Positions 6,408 to 13,121 of a stretch of 19,074 nucleotides of DNA are shown here, piece by piece. The first letter of the stretch is position 1. Every line of letters begins with the position of its first letter. The notes below the pieces were generated by a model. The model made no database searches, was not told where the DNA came from, and saw nothing but the letters and a program-made list of their open reading frames with translations. The position numbers and the translations under genes were made by a program. Origin of the DNA: Pseudocoprococcus catus (lineage in GTDB: Bacteria; Bacillota; Clostridia; Lachnospirales; Lachnospiraceae); NCBI RefSeq assembly GCF_902381825.1, contig NZ_LR698973.1, positions 3,130,841 to 3,149,914 on the forward strand, written 5' to 3'.

Positions 6408-7013
6408 TTATGGCTCTGAAGAAACAAAGGTATAAGAGGCATCAACCAGACGCCCATAGGAAACAGAAAATCCGGGTTCTGTATATGCTTCAAGAGTGCC
6501 TCTCACAATAATCTCCGTTCCTTCCGCCGGGTAATCCTCAGGGGAGAGCTCTTCACTGTCTGAAAGGACAAATTCAAGCCCCTGGGCACAGCAGGCGAGG
6601 GCGTCTTTAATAATACAATAGTAGAAATAACGATCCAGTGTATCGGCATAGGAACTGGAGAAAATACCTTCAATTTGGAATGTTTTTCCGACATAGTCTT
6701 CAGGATGGTTTGTAATCTGAAAAACAGTGGCATAAACCATATCACTGTCCATTGTGGTCAGATTATAGTCTACATCGGAATCTTCGGACGCAGCGATGGT
6801 CTGGGAAGACTGCGACGTATCTGAGGCTGTATCTTCAAGCTGATTGTAGGTCTGTTCTTCCTGGACTGCAATTGTATCGGATGAGCTGCTGATGGTGATG
6901 GTATCCTTTTCGGAAACGGCATGATCAGCAGCGCTTTCCGGGGCGGAGGAGTGACTGCATCCGGCAGAAAGCAGTACAAAAAAACAGATACAAAAAAGTA
7001 ATTTTTTTTTCAA
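6408..7013 (-). CDS. Zinc-operon lipoprotein with Ser/Thr-rich linker and CC-motif OB-like domain
   Basis: The protein has 201 residues starting at TTG 7013; GAGGAGGT inside the last codons of the permease gene sits 8 nt upstream, and no ATG is available. Residues 1-19 are a lipoprotein signal (MKKKLLFCICFFVLLSAGC, Cys19 lipidated). Residues 20-88 are a low-complexity Ser/Thr/Asp/Glu linker. Residues 89-201 form a small beta-rich domain: YATVFQITNHPEDYVGKTF, IEGIF, YYCIIKDALACCAQGLEF (Cys133, Cys141, Cys142), TEIIVRGTLEAY. This resembles the OB-like C-terminal domain of the YcgQ/DUF1980 family, which also has a Cys-Cys motif and often accompanies zinc-regulated genes (recognition from memory, moderate confidence). 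It is last in the operon, 2 nt after the permease. A role in metal handling at the membrane is inference. Confidence 0.85.
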   Translation of the reverse strand: MKKKLLFCICFFVLLSAGCSHSSAPESAADHAVSEKDTITISSSSDTIAVQEEQTYNQLEDTASDTSQSSQTIAASEDSDVDYNLTTMDSDMVYATVFQITNHPEDYVGKTFQIEGIFSSSYADTLDRYFYYCIIKDALACCAQGLEFVLSDSEELSPEDYPAEGTEIIVRGTLEAYTEPGFSVSYGRLVDASYTFVSSEP

Positions 7014-7015
7014 AT

Positions 7016-7864
7016 TTATTGACCTCCTCTAAGTCTCCGAATTATGCAGGCAATCAGAAATGCGGTAATATCAACAGCAACAATGGTGGAACCGACCGGT
7101 GTTCCTGCCAGGATGGACAATAGAATTCCGAAAAATGCGCAGAAAACGGAGAGAAGGACGGAACACAAGGTAACACTGAAAAATGTTTTAAAAATCCGCA
7201 TGGCTGACAGTGCAGGAAATATAATTAATGCCGAAGTCAACAGAGAACCTACGAGATTCATGGCAAGTACGATGATGATAGCTGTAATAACAGCAATCAG
7301 CAAATTGTACATTGATGTGCGGATGCCGATGGCTTTGGTAAAATTTTCATCAAAGGTAATAGAAAAAATTTTATGATAAAAGAGCACAAACAGGATGACA
7401 ACAATCACTGAAAGTGCGCAGCATAAGTGAACCTGGGACTGGGAAAGCGTCAGGATAGATGTTGATCCGAAAAGGGTGCTGCATACATCACCGGAGAGGT
7501 TGGGACCGGTGGCGAAGATGCTCATCAGAAGATAGCCGATGGCCAGCGCACCCACAGAGAGCATGGCAATGGCGGCATCTCCTTTAATTGTGGTATTCTG
7601 ACCGGTTTTTAGTAAAAGAATCGCACATAAAACTGTCACTGGGAGGATGAACAGCATATTATTGGTGAGATTCAGAATAGATGCGACAGCCATGGCGCCA
7701 AAAGCTACATGAGAAAGTCCGTCACCAATGAAAGAGAATCTTTTTAATACCAAGGTTACGCCAAGCAGTGAGGAGCATAAGGCAATCAAAACACCTACAA
7801 TCAGTGCATACCAGACAAAGGGATATTGAAAGTAGAGCTGAAATTTATCAAATAAGGCGGTCAT
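7016..7864 (-). CDS. znuB: Metal ABC transporter permease (ZnuB/AdcB/MntB type)
   Basis: This 282-residue protein has about eight membrane segments and is the membrane channel of an ABC-3 family importer for zinc or manganese. Typical segments are SLLGVTLVLKRFSFIGDGLSHVAFGAMA, which holds the coupling-helix region, GDAAIAMLSVGALAIGYLL and GSLLTSALIIFPALSAM. The start codon overlaps the 3' end of the ATPase gene by 17 nt and has GGAGG 9 nt upstream, so translation is coupled. It pairs with the ATPase and the binding lipoprotein encoded upstream. Assignment to zinc rather than manganese rests on the Fur-family regulator at the head of the operon and is not certain. Confidence 0.93.
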   Translation of the reverse strand: MTALFDKFQLYFQYPFVWYALIVGVLIALCSSLLGVTLVLKRFSFIGDGLSHVAFGAMAVASILNLTNNMLFILPVTVLCAILLLKTGQNTTIKGDAAIAMLSVGALAIGYLLMSIFATGPNLSGDVCSTLFGSTSILTLSQSQVHLCCALSVIVVILFVLFYHKIFSITFDENFTKAIGIRTSMYNLLIAVITAIIIVLAMNLVGSLLTSALIIFPALSAMRIFKTFFSVTLCSVLLSVFCAFFGILLSILAGTPVGSTIVAVDITAFLIACIIRRLRGGQ

Positions 7865-8543
7865 GGGTGTGTACCTCCGAATGAAAATAGTCTGAAGCTA
7901 AACCATAGAAAAATGGTGTTCCCAGATGGAGAATATGGGTGGCATCTGCGGCTGTTGCCTGCAGATCATGGGATATCATCAAGATGGTAATCCCTTCACG
8001 TCGATTTAAGTGTCGGATTAAAGCATAGAAATCAGCGGTGACTTCCGGATCAAGGCCGGAAACCGGTTCATCAAGAAAAAGAATTTTTTTCGTGGCACAT
8101 AATGCCCGAGCCAGCAGTACACGCTGCTGCTGGCCGCCGGACAGTTCGCGATAGCATCGATGAGCCAGATGTGTAATTTTTAATTGCTGCATGGCAGTGA
8201 CAGCCTTCTTTTTATCAGAAGCATGATAAAAAGGATGAAAGCCGCTGCGTCGGTCACATCCGGAAAGGACGATTTCACGAACGGATGCAGGAAAATCTTT
8301 TTGACGAGATGTCTGTTGAGGCAGATAACCGATACCGTTTTGCTGAATCTGATGATCATATAGAATCTGACCGTTGATGGGATTCTGAAGGTTGAGAATT
8401 GTGCGCATCAGAGAAGACTTTCCAGAGCCGTTTTCTCCGATGATGCACAGATAATCCCCCTCATTAACAGTAAAATTAAGATGCTTCAGGATAATACGTG
8501 AACCATAACCAATGGTCAGATCCCGGCAGGTAATCTGTGTCAT
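7848..8543 (-). CDS. znuC: Metal ABC transporter ATP-binding protein (ZnuC/AdcC type)
   Basis: This 231-residue protein is a complete ABC ATPase. It has Walker A GENGSGKSS, Q-loop YLPQQ, signature LSGGQQQR, Walker B ILFLDEP followed by the D-loop SGLD, and the switch histidine in MISHD. It energises import of divalent metal through the permease encoded next. GGAGG lies 7 nt before the ATG. The gene follows the binding-lipoprotein gene after 13 nt and overlaps the permease gene by 17 nt. All catalytic motifs are intact and the length is normal for the family. Confidence 0.95.
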   Translation of the reverse strand: MTQITCRDLTIGYGSRIILKHLNFTVNEGDYLCIIGENGSGKSSLMRTILNLQNPINGQILYDHQIQQNGIGYLPQQTSRQKDFPASVREIVLSGCDRRSGFHPFYHASDKKKAVTAMQQLKITHLAHRCYRELSGGQQQRVLLARALCATKKILFLDEPVSGLDPEVTADFYALIRHLNRREGITILMISHDLQATAADATHILHLGTPFFYGLASDYFHSEVHTHDRLI

Positions 8544-8556
8544 AATAATCCTCCTG

Positions 8557-9597
8557 TTACTGAAGCGCCTGTTTTAATACAGTCAGGTTATTTTGCATAA
8601 CAGACAGATAGGTTGTTCCATTGGCAACGTCATCAGAGGTTGTAGACTGCATGGAATCAAGCGTCAGAATCTGCTGATTCTTATCCTTGGTATTCTGGAT
8701 AATGGTATTGGCAATTTTCTGATCTGATTTTTCGATTGTCATGACATATTTCAGATCAAGTTCGTCTACTTTTTGCGCCAGAAAAGTGATGGTTTCAAAG
8801 CTGGCTTCTGTTTCGGCAGAGCAGCCCACAAAGGCAGCATAATAGTTTAAACCATAATCATCCACCATATAACGGAATGGAAAACGATCACCAAAAAGCA
8901 GTGTTTTCTGCTTGGAATCATTGACAGCTGTCTGATACTGCTGATCTAGATCTGTTAATGCATCGATATAGTCTGAGACGTTTGTTTTGTAAATGTCTGC
9001 ATGGTCAGGATCAATTGCTTCCAGATTAGATGCAATGGCAGAGCACAATGTTTTTGTATTTTTGAGAGAAAGCCATACATGTTCATCATATTCCGGTTCT
9101 TCTTCTCCGTCTGCTTCTTCCTCTTCAGCTTCAGTTTCCATGCCTTCAACAACTTCTTCTTCCTTGATGCTGTCACCAAGGACATCCAGAAGATTAACGA
9201 CTTTCATATTTTTATTCGATGCATTCTTTAAGGCATCATCTACCCAGCCATCAGATTCGCCGCCAACATAAATAAACAAATCGCAGTCGGAAATTTTGGC
9301 AATATCATCTGCTGTAGGCTGGTAGCTGTGAAGATCCACACCATTATCAAGGAGCATGGTCAGTTCAACATTTTCAGTCTGATCGCCAAGGATAGATTTG
9401 ACCCAATCATATTCAGGAAAGATTGTTGTGACAATTTTGAGTTTGGCTGTATTGGTCAGATCAGATTTTGTGACCATGGATGCTGCAGTCTCAGCAGCAG
9501 ATGAAGCTGTTTCAGAAGTATTTTGCTGGCTGCCGCAGCCGGAAAAACAAAATAAAGTCATAAGAAATACAAGAAAAAGTGATAAATATTTTTTCAT
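8557..9597 (-). CDS. znuA: Metal ABC transporter substrate-binding lipoprotein (ZnuA/AdcA-like) with an acidic loop
   Basis: The protein has 346 residues from the ATG at 9597, which has GGAGG 8 nt upstream; the longer open frame to 9681 covers leader DNA. The signal peptide ends at Cys21 (CFSGC). The cluster A-I fold is evident: LKIVTTIFPEYDW, GVDLHSYQPTADD with ligand His90, DEHVWLS with ligand His173, and a C-terminal lobe ending in MTIEKSD (Glu289). The loop before the second ligand, residues 146-172, is very rich in Glu and Asp rather than His as in most ZnuA. At the third-ligand position, usually a His in an H-D-A-F context, the protein reads LLFGDRFPFRYMVDDYGL, with no His. Cys259 (VGCSAETEAS) is nearby. 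It captures Zn2+ or Mn2+ outside the membrane and delivers it to ZnuBC. A structured leader precedes it. Confidence 0.92.
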   Translation of the reverse strand: MKKYLSLFLVFLMTLFCFSGCGSQQNTSETASSAAETAASMVTKSDLTNTAKLKIVTTIFPEYDWVKSILGDQTENVELTMLLDNGVDLHSYQPTADDIAKISDCDLFIYVGGESDGWVDDALKNASNKNMKVVNLLDVLGDSIKEEEVVEGMETEAEEEEADGEEEPEYDEHVWLSLKNTKTLCSAIASNLEAIDPDHADIYKTNVSDYIDALTDLDQQYQTAVNDSKQKTLLFGDRFPFRYMVDDYGLNYYAAFVGCSAETEASFETITFLAQKVDELDLKYVMTIEKSDQKIANTIIQNTKDKNQQILTLDSMQSTTSDDVANGTTYLSVMQNNLTVLKQALQ

Positions 9598-9608
9598 AAG
9601 AAAAACCT

Positions 9609-9685
9609 CCGTTTGAAATTTGAAAAAAGGGTACAAAAATAAAGGGGTGCGAGTGAAAATTAAAAAAAACACACCCTTCAAACGG
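9609..9685 (-). promoter_or_regulatory. Possible structured leader controlling znuA
   Basis: CCGTTTGAA (9609-9617) and TTCAAACGG (9677-9685) are perfect 9-nt inverted repeats enclosing 59 nt. Inside them lies a second imperfect hairpin, AAGGGGTGCG (9642-9651) with CACACCCTT (9670-9678), followed on the minus strand by TTTATTTTT, terminator-like. The long stem ends in the first two bases of the znuA GGAGG (9606-9610). The two structures share 9677-9678 and are partly mutually exclusive. This is sequence-based inference. Confidence 0.4.
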
Positions 9686-9691
9686 ATTATT

Positions 9692-10003
9692 TTAATCGTT
9701 GAGCCTTACCTTTTGACTGACAAGAGAGACAGCAGGAAGACAGAAGGATTGAAAAGCTGGGATTAGAAGGAGGTATGCGCAGAAAGGCATGAAAACCGTC
9801 TGGTGGAAAACCCCGCCGTCAAGACTTCTGAGCGTCCGTTCAGCCTGATGGATACAGGCACAGACAGGGCAATCCTGGCCGCTGCAATGATGATTCGCTT
9901 CTTCAATAATAAAAAAGAATGAAAACATTGTCGCAAAAATGAGCATGATACATAAGATGGTGGCCAGATTTCTCTTTTTCATTGTGTTGTGGGCAGTGCA
10001 CAT
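9692..10003 (-). CDS. Small Cys/His-rich membrane protein of the zinc operon, function unknown
   Basis: The protein has 103 residues from the ATG at 10003, which has AAAGGAGG 7-8 nt upstream; the frame extends to 10075 but overlaps the regulator gene without need. It has one hydrophobic helix at about 13-33, then an external-looking segment EEANHHCSGQDCPVCACIHQ (34-53) with His38, His39, Cys40, Cys45, Cys48, Cys50 and His52, then a second hydrophobic segment at about 70-95. The density of soft metal ligands right after a membrane helix, plus its position between the Fur/Zur regulator (34 nt upstream) and the zinc-binding lipoprotein, suggests a metal-binding or metal-relay membrane protein. 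I do not recognise a named family. Small proteins of similar shape occur beside metal regulators in related bacteria (recollection, unverified). Confidence 0.8.
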   Translation of the reverse strand: MCTAHNTMKKRNLATILCIMLIFATMFSFFFIIEEANHHCSGQDCPVCACIHQAERTLRSLDGGVFHQTVFMPFCAYLLLIPAFQSFCLPAVSLVSQKVRLND

Positions 10004-10037
10004 TGCATTTCCTCCTTTCCTCAAACAAAGCTTCTGA

Positions 10038-10463
10038 TTAGTTCGTACTGTTTCTGCATTCGCTGCAGATACCATAAAATACGGTACGCAGTGGATTCAT
10101 CTGGAAGTTATGATGTTCGGCAAGATGCTGCTGTAAAACCGCCACTTCATTGCACTGCAGGTGAATGACTTTCCCGCACTTTTCGCATTTGCAGTGGTAA
10201 CAGGTCTGTTCAGAGGTTGAATCAGTATCGCCGATGTAGACAAAACAAGCGCTGCTTGTGCCATCGATGATATATTTTGCTACCAGTCCTTCATCTACCA
10301 TCTTCTCAAGATGACGATAAATGGTGGTGGTGCCAACAGAAATCTGCATTTGTGCAAAATGCTTGGAAATATCATTGACTGTCACATGACGTCCAGGTAC
10401 AGATTTTAAAAAGGTAAGAAGCTCGGTCATTTGTTTGGTGCGGTAAGGCGCCTTTTTACTCAT
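10038..10463 (-). CDS. zur: Fur-family transcriptional regulator, probably Zur
   Basis: The protein has 141 residues from the ATG at 10463, which has AAGGAG about 9 nt upstream. An upstream in-frame ATG (10499) lies inside a Fur-type box and is not credible. The N-terminal winged helix includes VTVNDISKHFAQMQISVGTTTIYRHLEKMVDEGLVAKY. The dimerisation domain carries CYHCKCEKCGKVIHL (Cys93-x2-Cys96 with His90 nearby), HLAEHHNF, and YGICSEC (Cys133-x2-Cys136), so the structural zinc Cys4 site is complete. Position at the head of a zinc-type ABC operon points to zinc sensing (Zur) rather than iron or peroxide. It probably represses its own operon by binding the two boxes at 10484-10498 and 10533-10547 when zinc is replete. 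Confidence 0.9.
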   Translation of the reverse strand: MSKKAPYRTKQMTELLTFLKSVPGRHVTVNDISKHFAQMQISVGTTTIYRHLEKMVDEGLVAKYIIDGTSSACFVYIGDTDSTSEQTCYHCKCEKCGKVIHLQCNEVAVLQQHLAEHHNFQMNPLRTVFYGICSECRNSTN

Positions 10464-10483
10464 AGAAACCGTCTCCTTCAATT

Positions 10484-10498
10484 TGAAAATTGATTTCA
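10484..10498. promoter_or_regulatory. Fur/Zur-type box 1 over the -10 and start site
   Basis: TGAAAATTGATTTCA has TGAAA and TTTCA arms in inverted orientation. It touches the -10 at 10498 and covers the predicted transcription start of the regulator-led metal operon, so binding would block initiation. Confidence 0.65.
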
Positions 10499-10525
10499 TT
10501 TTAGCATAAAAAATAAAAAAGTCAA
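10498..10525 (-). promoter_or_regulatory. Promoter of the zinc-uptake operon
   Basis: On the minus strand TTGACT (10520-10525) and TAAAAT (10498-10503) are 16 nt apart, and TGC just before the -10 makes it an extended -10. The start would be near 10491, giving a short leader before the regulator's ATG at 10463. All six genes to 6408 could be read from here. Confidence 0.7.
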
Positions 10526-10532
10526 TAGAATT

Positions 10533-10547
10533 TGAAAATGGTTTTCA
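10533..10547. promoter_or_regulatory. Fur/Zur-type box 2 upstream of the -35
   Basis: TGAAAATGGTTTTCA is a palindrome with perfect 6-nt arms. Its centre is 49 nt from that of box 1, on the other side of the -35. It lies between the divergent metal and ytrA promoters and could also affect the latter, whose -35 is 21 nt away. Confidence 0.65.
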
Positions 10548-10567
10548 TGTTTTGTATAAAGTGTCGC

Positions 10568-10603
10568 TTGTATTATTTGTATTATGATATATAATATAAA
10601 TAA
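10568..10603 (+). promoter_or_regulatory. Promoter and 31-nt operator of the ytrA operon
   Basis: TTGTAT (10568-10573) and TATAAT (10590-10595) are 16 nt apart. A 31-nt inverted repeat (10573-10603) has 13-nt arms, TTATTTGTATTAT and ATAATATAAATAA, with one mismatch and a 5-nt centre, and covers the spacer and -10. Long AT-rich palindromes over the promoter are typical targets of YtrA-type GntR repressors, so this is the likely autoregulatory site. Confidence 0.6.
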
Positions 10604-10618
10604 TAGGAGGAGAAGGCG

Positions 10619-11014
10619 ATGATTATTAAAATTAATTCCAGATCGGAGATGCCGATTTATCTGCAGCTGCGCAATCAGATTGTTAAAGGCATTGGCAAGG
10701 GAGAACTTGAACAGGGAGAGATACTACCTACAGTGCGTCAGATGGCGGCGGACCTGGGAGTGAATGCCATGACAGTGAGCAAAGCCTATCAGCTGTTGAA
10801 AGTAGAAGGATTTATAGAGACGGATCGGAGAAAGGGCAGCATTGTCTGTATACCGGAGAAAGAATATCCCACGCAGCAGGCTGCTTTTGAGGAAAAACTG
10901 GAGGATGAGTTGGAGCTTCTGACTGCGGAAGCCAAAATCCGCGGGATGGATAAGGGACAGTTTATACAGTTCTGCCAGCACATCTTTGAGGAAATGGAGA
11001 TGGTGCCGGAATGA
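10619..11014 (+). CDS. GntR-family repressor, YtrA subfamily
   Basis: This 131-residue protein has a GGAGGAG ribosome binding site. Residues 1-75 form the GntR winged helix-turn-helix: MPIYLQLRNQIVKGIGKGEL, GEILPTVRQMAADLGVNAMTVSKAYQLL, VEGFIETDRRKGSIV. The short C-terminal part, about 50 residues rich in Glu, has only helices for dimerisation and no ligand-binding domain, which defines the YtrA subfamily. Such repressors usually control membrane or ABC transporter genes next to them and are often released by cell-envelope stress. The stop overlaps the ATG of the following DUF5808 gene by 4 nt (ATGA), so the two proteins are made together. A long palindrome over the promoter suggests autoregulation. 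Confidence 0.9.
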   Translation: MIIKINSRSEMPIYLQLRNQIVKGIGKGELEQGEILPTVRQMAADLGVNAMTVSKAYQLLKVEGFIETDRRKGSIVCIPEKEYPTQQAAFEEKLEDELELLTAEAKIRGMDKGQFIQFCQHIFEEMEMVPE

Positions 11015-12414
11015 TAGTAACGATCATTATGATATTGACGGATTGGCTGATGGTGGGGGTTACGAAGTTGGTTTACAGCTGCAAAGTGGCCTATCGTCAG
11101 GGAATGCTATTTGGTGTTCATGTGCCGGAGAAGGCATCAGAACTGCCGGAAGTGAAGACGATGATTGAAAAATATCAGTCATGGATGAAGGCTTTTTATC
11201 GCTGGCATTTTGCCATTGGAACGGTGATTTGTTTTCTGGGAATGTGGTATATGTCCATCTTTGTTATTGCATGGACTGTGTGGATGACGGCCTTTTTCAT
11301 CGGTGTTATGGGCAAAGTCTGGCAGACACACCGGCATATGTATGAATTGAAGATGCAAAAGGGCTGGTATGAGGCGACATCAGAAGAAGAGCAGGTGACA
11401 AGTGCCGTGGATACAAAGACAGCCGCCAGAACAGCCCAAATGGCAGTGCCGATGATTTGTCATGCGCTGCCGTTGATTGTGCTCTGCGGGCCGTTGGTGA
11501 TACCGGGGCTTTGGCATGCCATGGCTATCAATTCAGAGAGCTGGATTATCTTTGTGTGCTGTTTACTTGTCTGTGGCTGCCTGTTGGGAGTAGCTTTGTT
11601 TTACGACAAAATGGGCAATAAGATTTACAGTGAACATTCGGATATCAATTTTCAGGTAAATTGTTTAGAGAAACGTATGACGTCCGTTGGCTTTCTGGCC
11701 AGCAGTATATGTAATTCACTGGCTTTCTGGCCAATTGCCGGGACGCTGCTATCAGGCAAATGGATGGACTGGAGCTGGCTGGGGTTGTATGCGCTTTTTG
11801 AATCGGCGGCGGGAATCGTGATGATTGTACTCTTTTTTATCATCAGGCGCCGGAAAGAGGCACTTTTGAAGCAGGATACAGCACCGATGTATATTGATGA
11901 CGATTATTACTGGCGAAATGGCTGGTACAGCAATCCGGATGACAGACGGCTGTTTATACAGGACCGCTACAGCAGTATGAATTATACCGTGAATTTAGGC
12001 AGGACGGTAGGGAAAGTCATAACAGGTATTACTTATGGGCTGCTGATCGTCATGATGGCGGTATTTTGTCTGTGGCTTTTGAAAATTGACTTTACACCTG
12101 TGCGCATGCAGGTGACAGACAATACAGTGGCCATTACATCCGGGTATTCGAATATTTCATTTGACAGAGATGAGATAGAAGACATGCAGCTTTTGGATGC
12201 ACTGCCGGATGACAATTTCTATAAAGTTAACGGATCAGCCGACGGTAAGCAGTATCTGGGTAAATTTAAAGGCAAAGAGGCCGGCAAATGTCAGATGTAT
12301 GTGACGTTGGATGTGACGCCGATACTTGAGATTAAGATGCCGGAGTATACGATTTTCATTAACAGTCGGGAGGGCGGTATGGCTGAGAGCTGGTATCAGG
12401 AATTGAAACAATAG
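11011..12414 (+). CDS. DUF5808-domain polytopic membrane protein paired with YtrA
   Basis: This 467-residue protein has about seven hydrophobic segments, at roughly 1-22, 66-100, 145-170, 177-197, 228-246, 256-279 and 335-358. Between the last two is a conserved cytoplasmic motif, IDDDYYWRNGWYSNPDDRRL through MNYTVNLG (295-330), characteristic of DUF5808. The region after 360 (VRMQVTDNTVAITSGYSN to the end) is soluble and beta-rich, resembling a bacterial PH-like domain. It overlaps the GntR gene by 4 nt. Such proteins are commonly found next to YtrA-type regulators in Bacillota, but their molecular function is unknown; relatives share the DUF1648 neighbourhood with SdpI-like proteins. A role in sensing or resisting membrane-active compounds is inference. 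No obvious terminator follows, only a weak hairpin near 12427-12442. Confidence 0.85.
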   Translation: MIVTIIMILTDWLMVGVTKLVYSCKVAYRQGMLFGVHVPEKASELPEVKTMIEKYQSWMKAFYRWHFAIGTVICFLGMWYMSIFVIAWTVWMTAFFIGVMGKVWQTHRHMYELKMQKGWYEATSEEEQVTSAVDTKTAARTAQMAVPMICHALPLIVLCGPLVIPGLWHAMAINSESWIIFVCCLLVCGCLLGVALFYDKMGNKIYSEHSDINFQVNCLEKRMTSVGFLASSICNSLAFWPIAGTLLSGKWMDWSWLGLYALFESAAGIVMIVLFFIIRRRKEALLKQDTAPMYIDDDYYWRNGWYSNPDDRRLFIQDRYSSMNYTVNLGRTVGKVITGITYGLLIVMMAVFCLWLLKIDFTPVRMQVTDNTVAITSGYSNISFDRDEIEDMQLLDALPDDNFYKVNGSADGKQYLGKFKGKEAGKCQMYVTLDVTPILEIKMPEYTIFINSREGGMAESWYQELKQ

Positions 12415-12457
12415 CCGTGAGTGAAGTATCTTCTGAAAGATAATAAAGGCTAGAACA

Positions 12458-12486
12458 TTGATATTGCGGTCAAAAAAGACTATAAT
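12458..12486 (+). promoter_or_regulatory. Promoter of the flavodoxin gene
   Basis: TTGATA (12458-12463) and TATAAT (12481-12486) are exactly 17 nt apart, a near-consensus promoter 56 nt before the flavodoxin start. A small palindrome, ATTGCTCAAT (12500-12509), follows the predicted start site. Confidence 0.7.
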
Positions 12487-12541
12487 ACAAAATAGAAATA
12501 TTGCTCAATGTCAAGATGAGAACAGAATGGGAGGTATCAAT

Positions 12542-13021
12542 ATGAGTCAGACATTAGTGACCTATTTTTCAGCAAGTGGTGTAACCGCCAATGCGGCAAA
12601 GATTCTTGCACAGGCAGCAGGGGCTGATCTGTATGAGATCAAACCGGAAGTTCCCTATACCAGAGCCGATCTGAACTGGATGGAGAAGAAAAGCAGAAGT
12701 ACCGTTGAGATGAATGACCCGTCATCAAGACCGGCCATAAACGGCAAAGTTGAACACATGGATCAGTATCAGAATATTTTCATTGGGTTCCCTATATGGT
12801 GGTATCGTGAACCGAGCATCATTGATACTTTCCTTGAAAGCTATGATTTTACAGGCAAGAGAATTATTCTCTTTGCGACATCCGGCGGCAGCGGTCTTGG
12901 TAAGACAGCCGAGGGTATGAAGAAACTTGTACCTGGAGCAAAGGTTGAAAATGGGCGGATGTTCAACGGCAAGGTATCTGAGGCTGATGTCAAAGCCTGG
13001 GTACAGAGCCTGAATTTATAG
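12542..13021 (+). CDS. Flavodoxin family protein
   Basis: This 159-residue protein has the flavodoxin fold: MSQTLVTYFSASGVTANAAK, where S-A-S-G-V-T is the FMN phosphate loop, IFIGFPIWWYREPSIIDTFL, then KRIILFATSGGSGLGKTAEG. The GFPIWWY...P segment and the TSGGSG loop are typical of the group annotated as flavodoxin or NAD(P)H-dependent quinone reductase-like. It carries FMN and transfers electrons or reduces quinones in the cytoplasm. The start at 12542 has GGGAGG 8 nt upstream; an open frame back to 12458 only covers the promoter. It appears monocistronic, ending before the hairpin at 13043-13084. Confidence 0.88.
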   Translation: MSQTLVTYFSASGVTANAAKILAQAAGADLYEIKPEVPYTRADLNWMEKKSRSTVEMNDPSSRPAINGKVEHMDQYQNIFIGFPIWWYREPSIIDTFLESYDFTGKRIILFATSGGSGLGKTAEGMKKLVPGAKVENGRMFNGKVSEADVKAWVQSLNL

Positions 13022-13042
13022 AGAAACGAGAAAAACTAAAAA

Positions 13043-13084
13043 CATGGGGTGTCATACGTATTGAAAATTGTATGACACCCCATG
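13043..13084. terminator. Strong bidirectional terminator between flavodoxin and the 57-aa membrane protein gene
   Basis: CATGGGGTGTCATAC (13043-13057) and GTATGACACCCCATG (13070-13084) form a perfect 15-bp stem with a 12-nt loop. On the minus strand it is followed by GTTTTTAGTTTTT, an excellent T-tail; on the plus strand by ATTTTG, weaker. It can end both convergent genes. Confidence 0.85.
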
Positions 13085-13121
13085 ATTTTGCCAGTAATGC
13101 ATCAGAGTCCGGGACAGTGTT

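Noticed and set aside
12427..12442. Terminator after the DUF5808 gene
   Set aside because: The stem is only about 5 bp and is not followed by a T-run.
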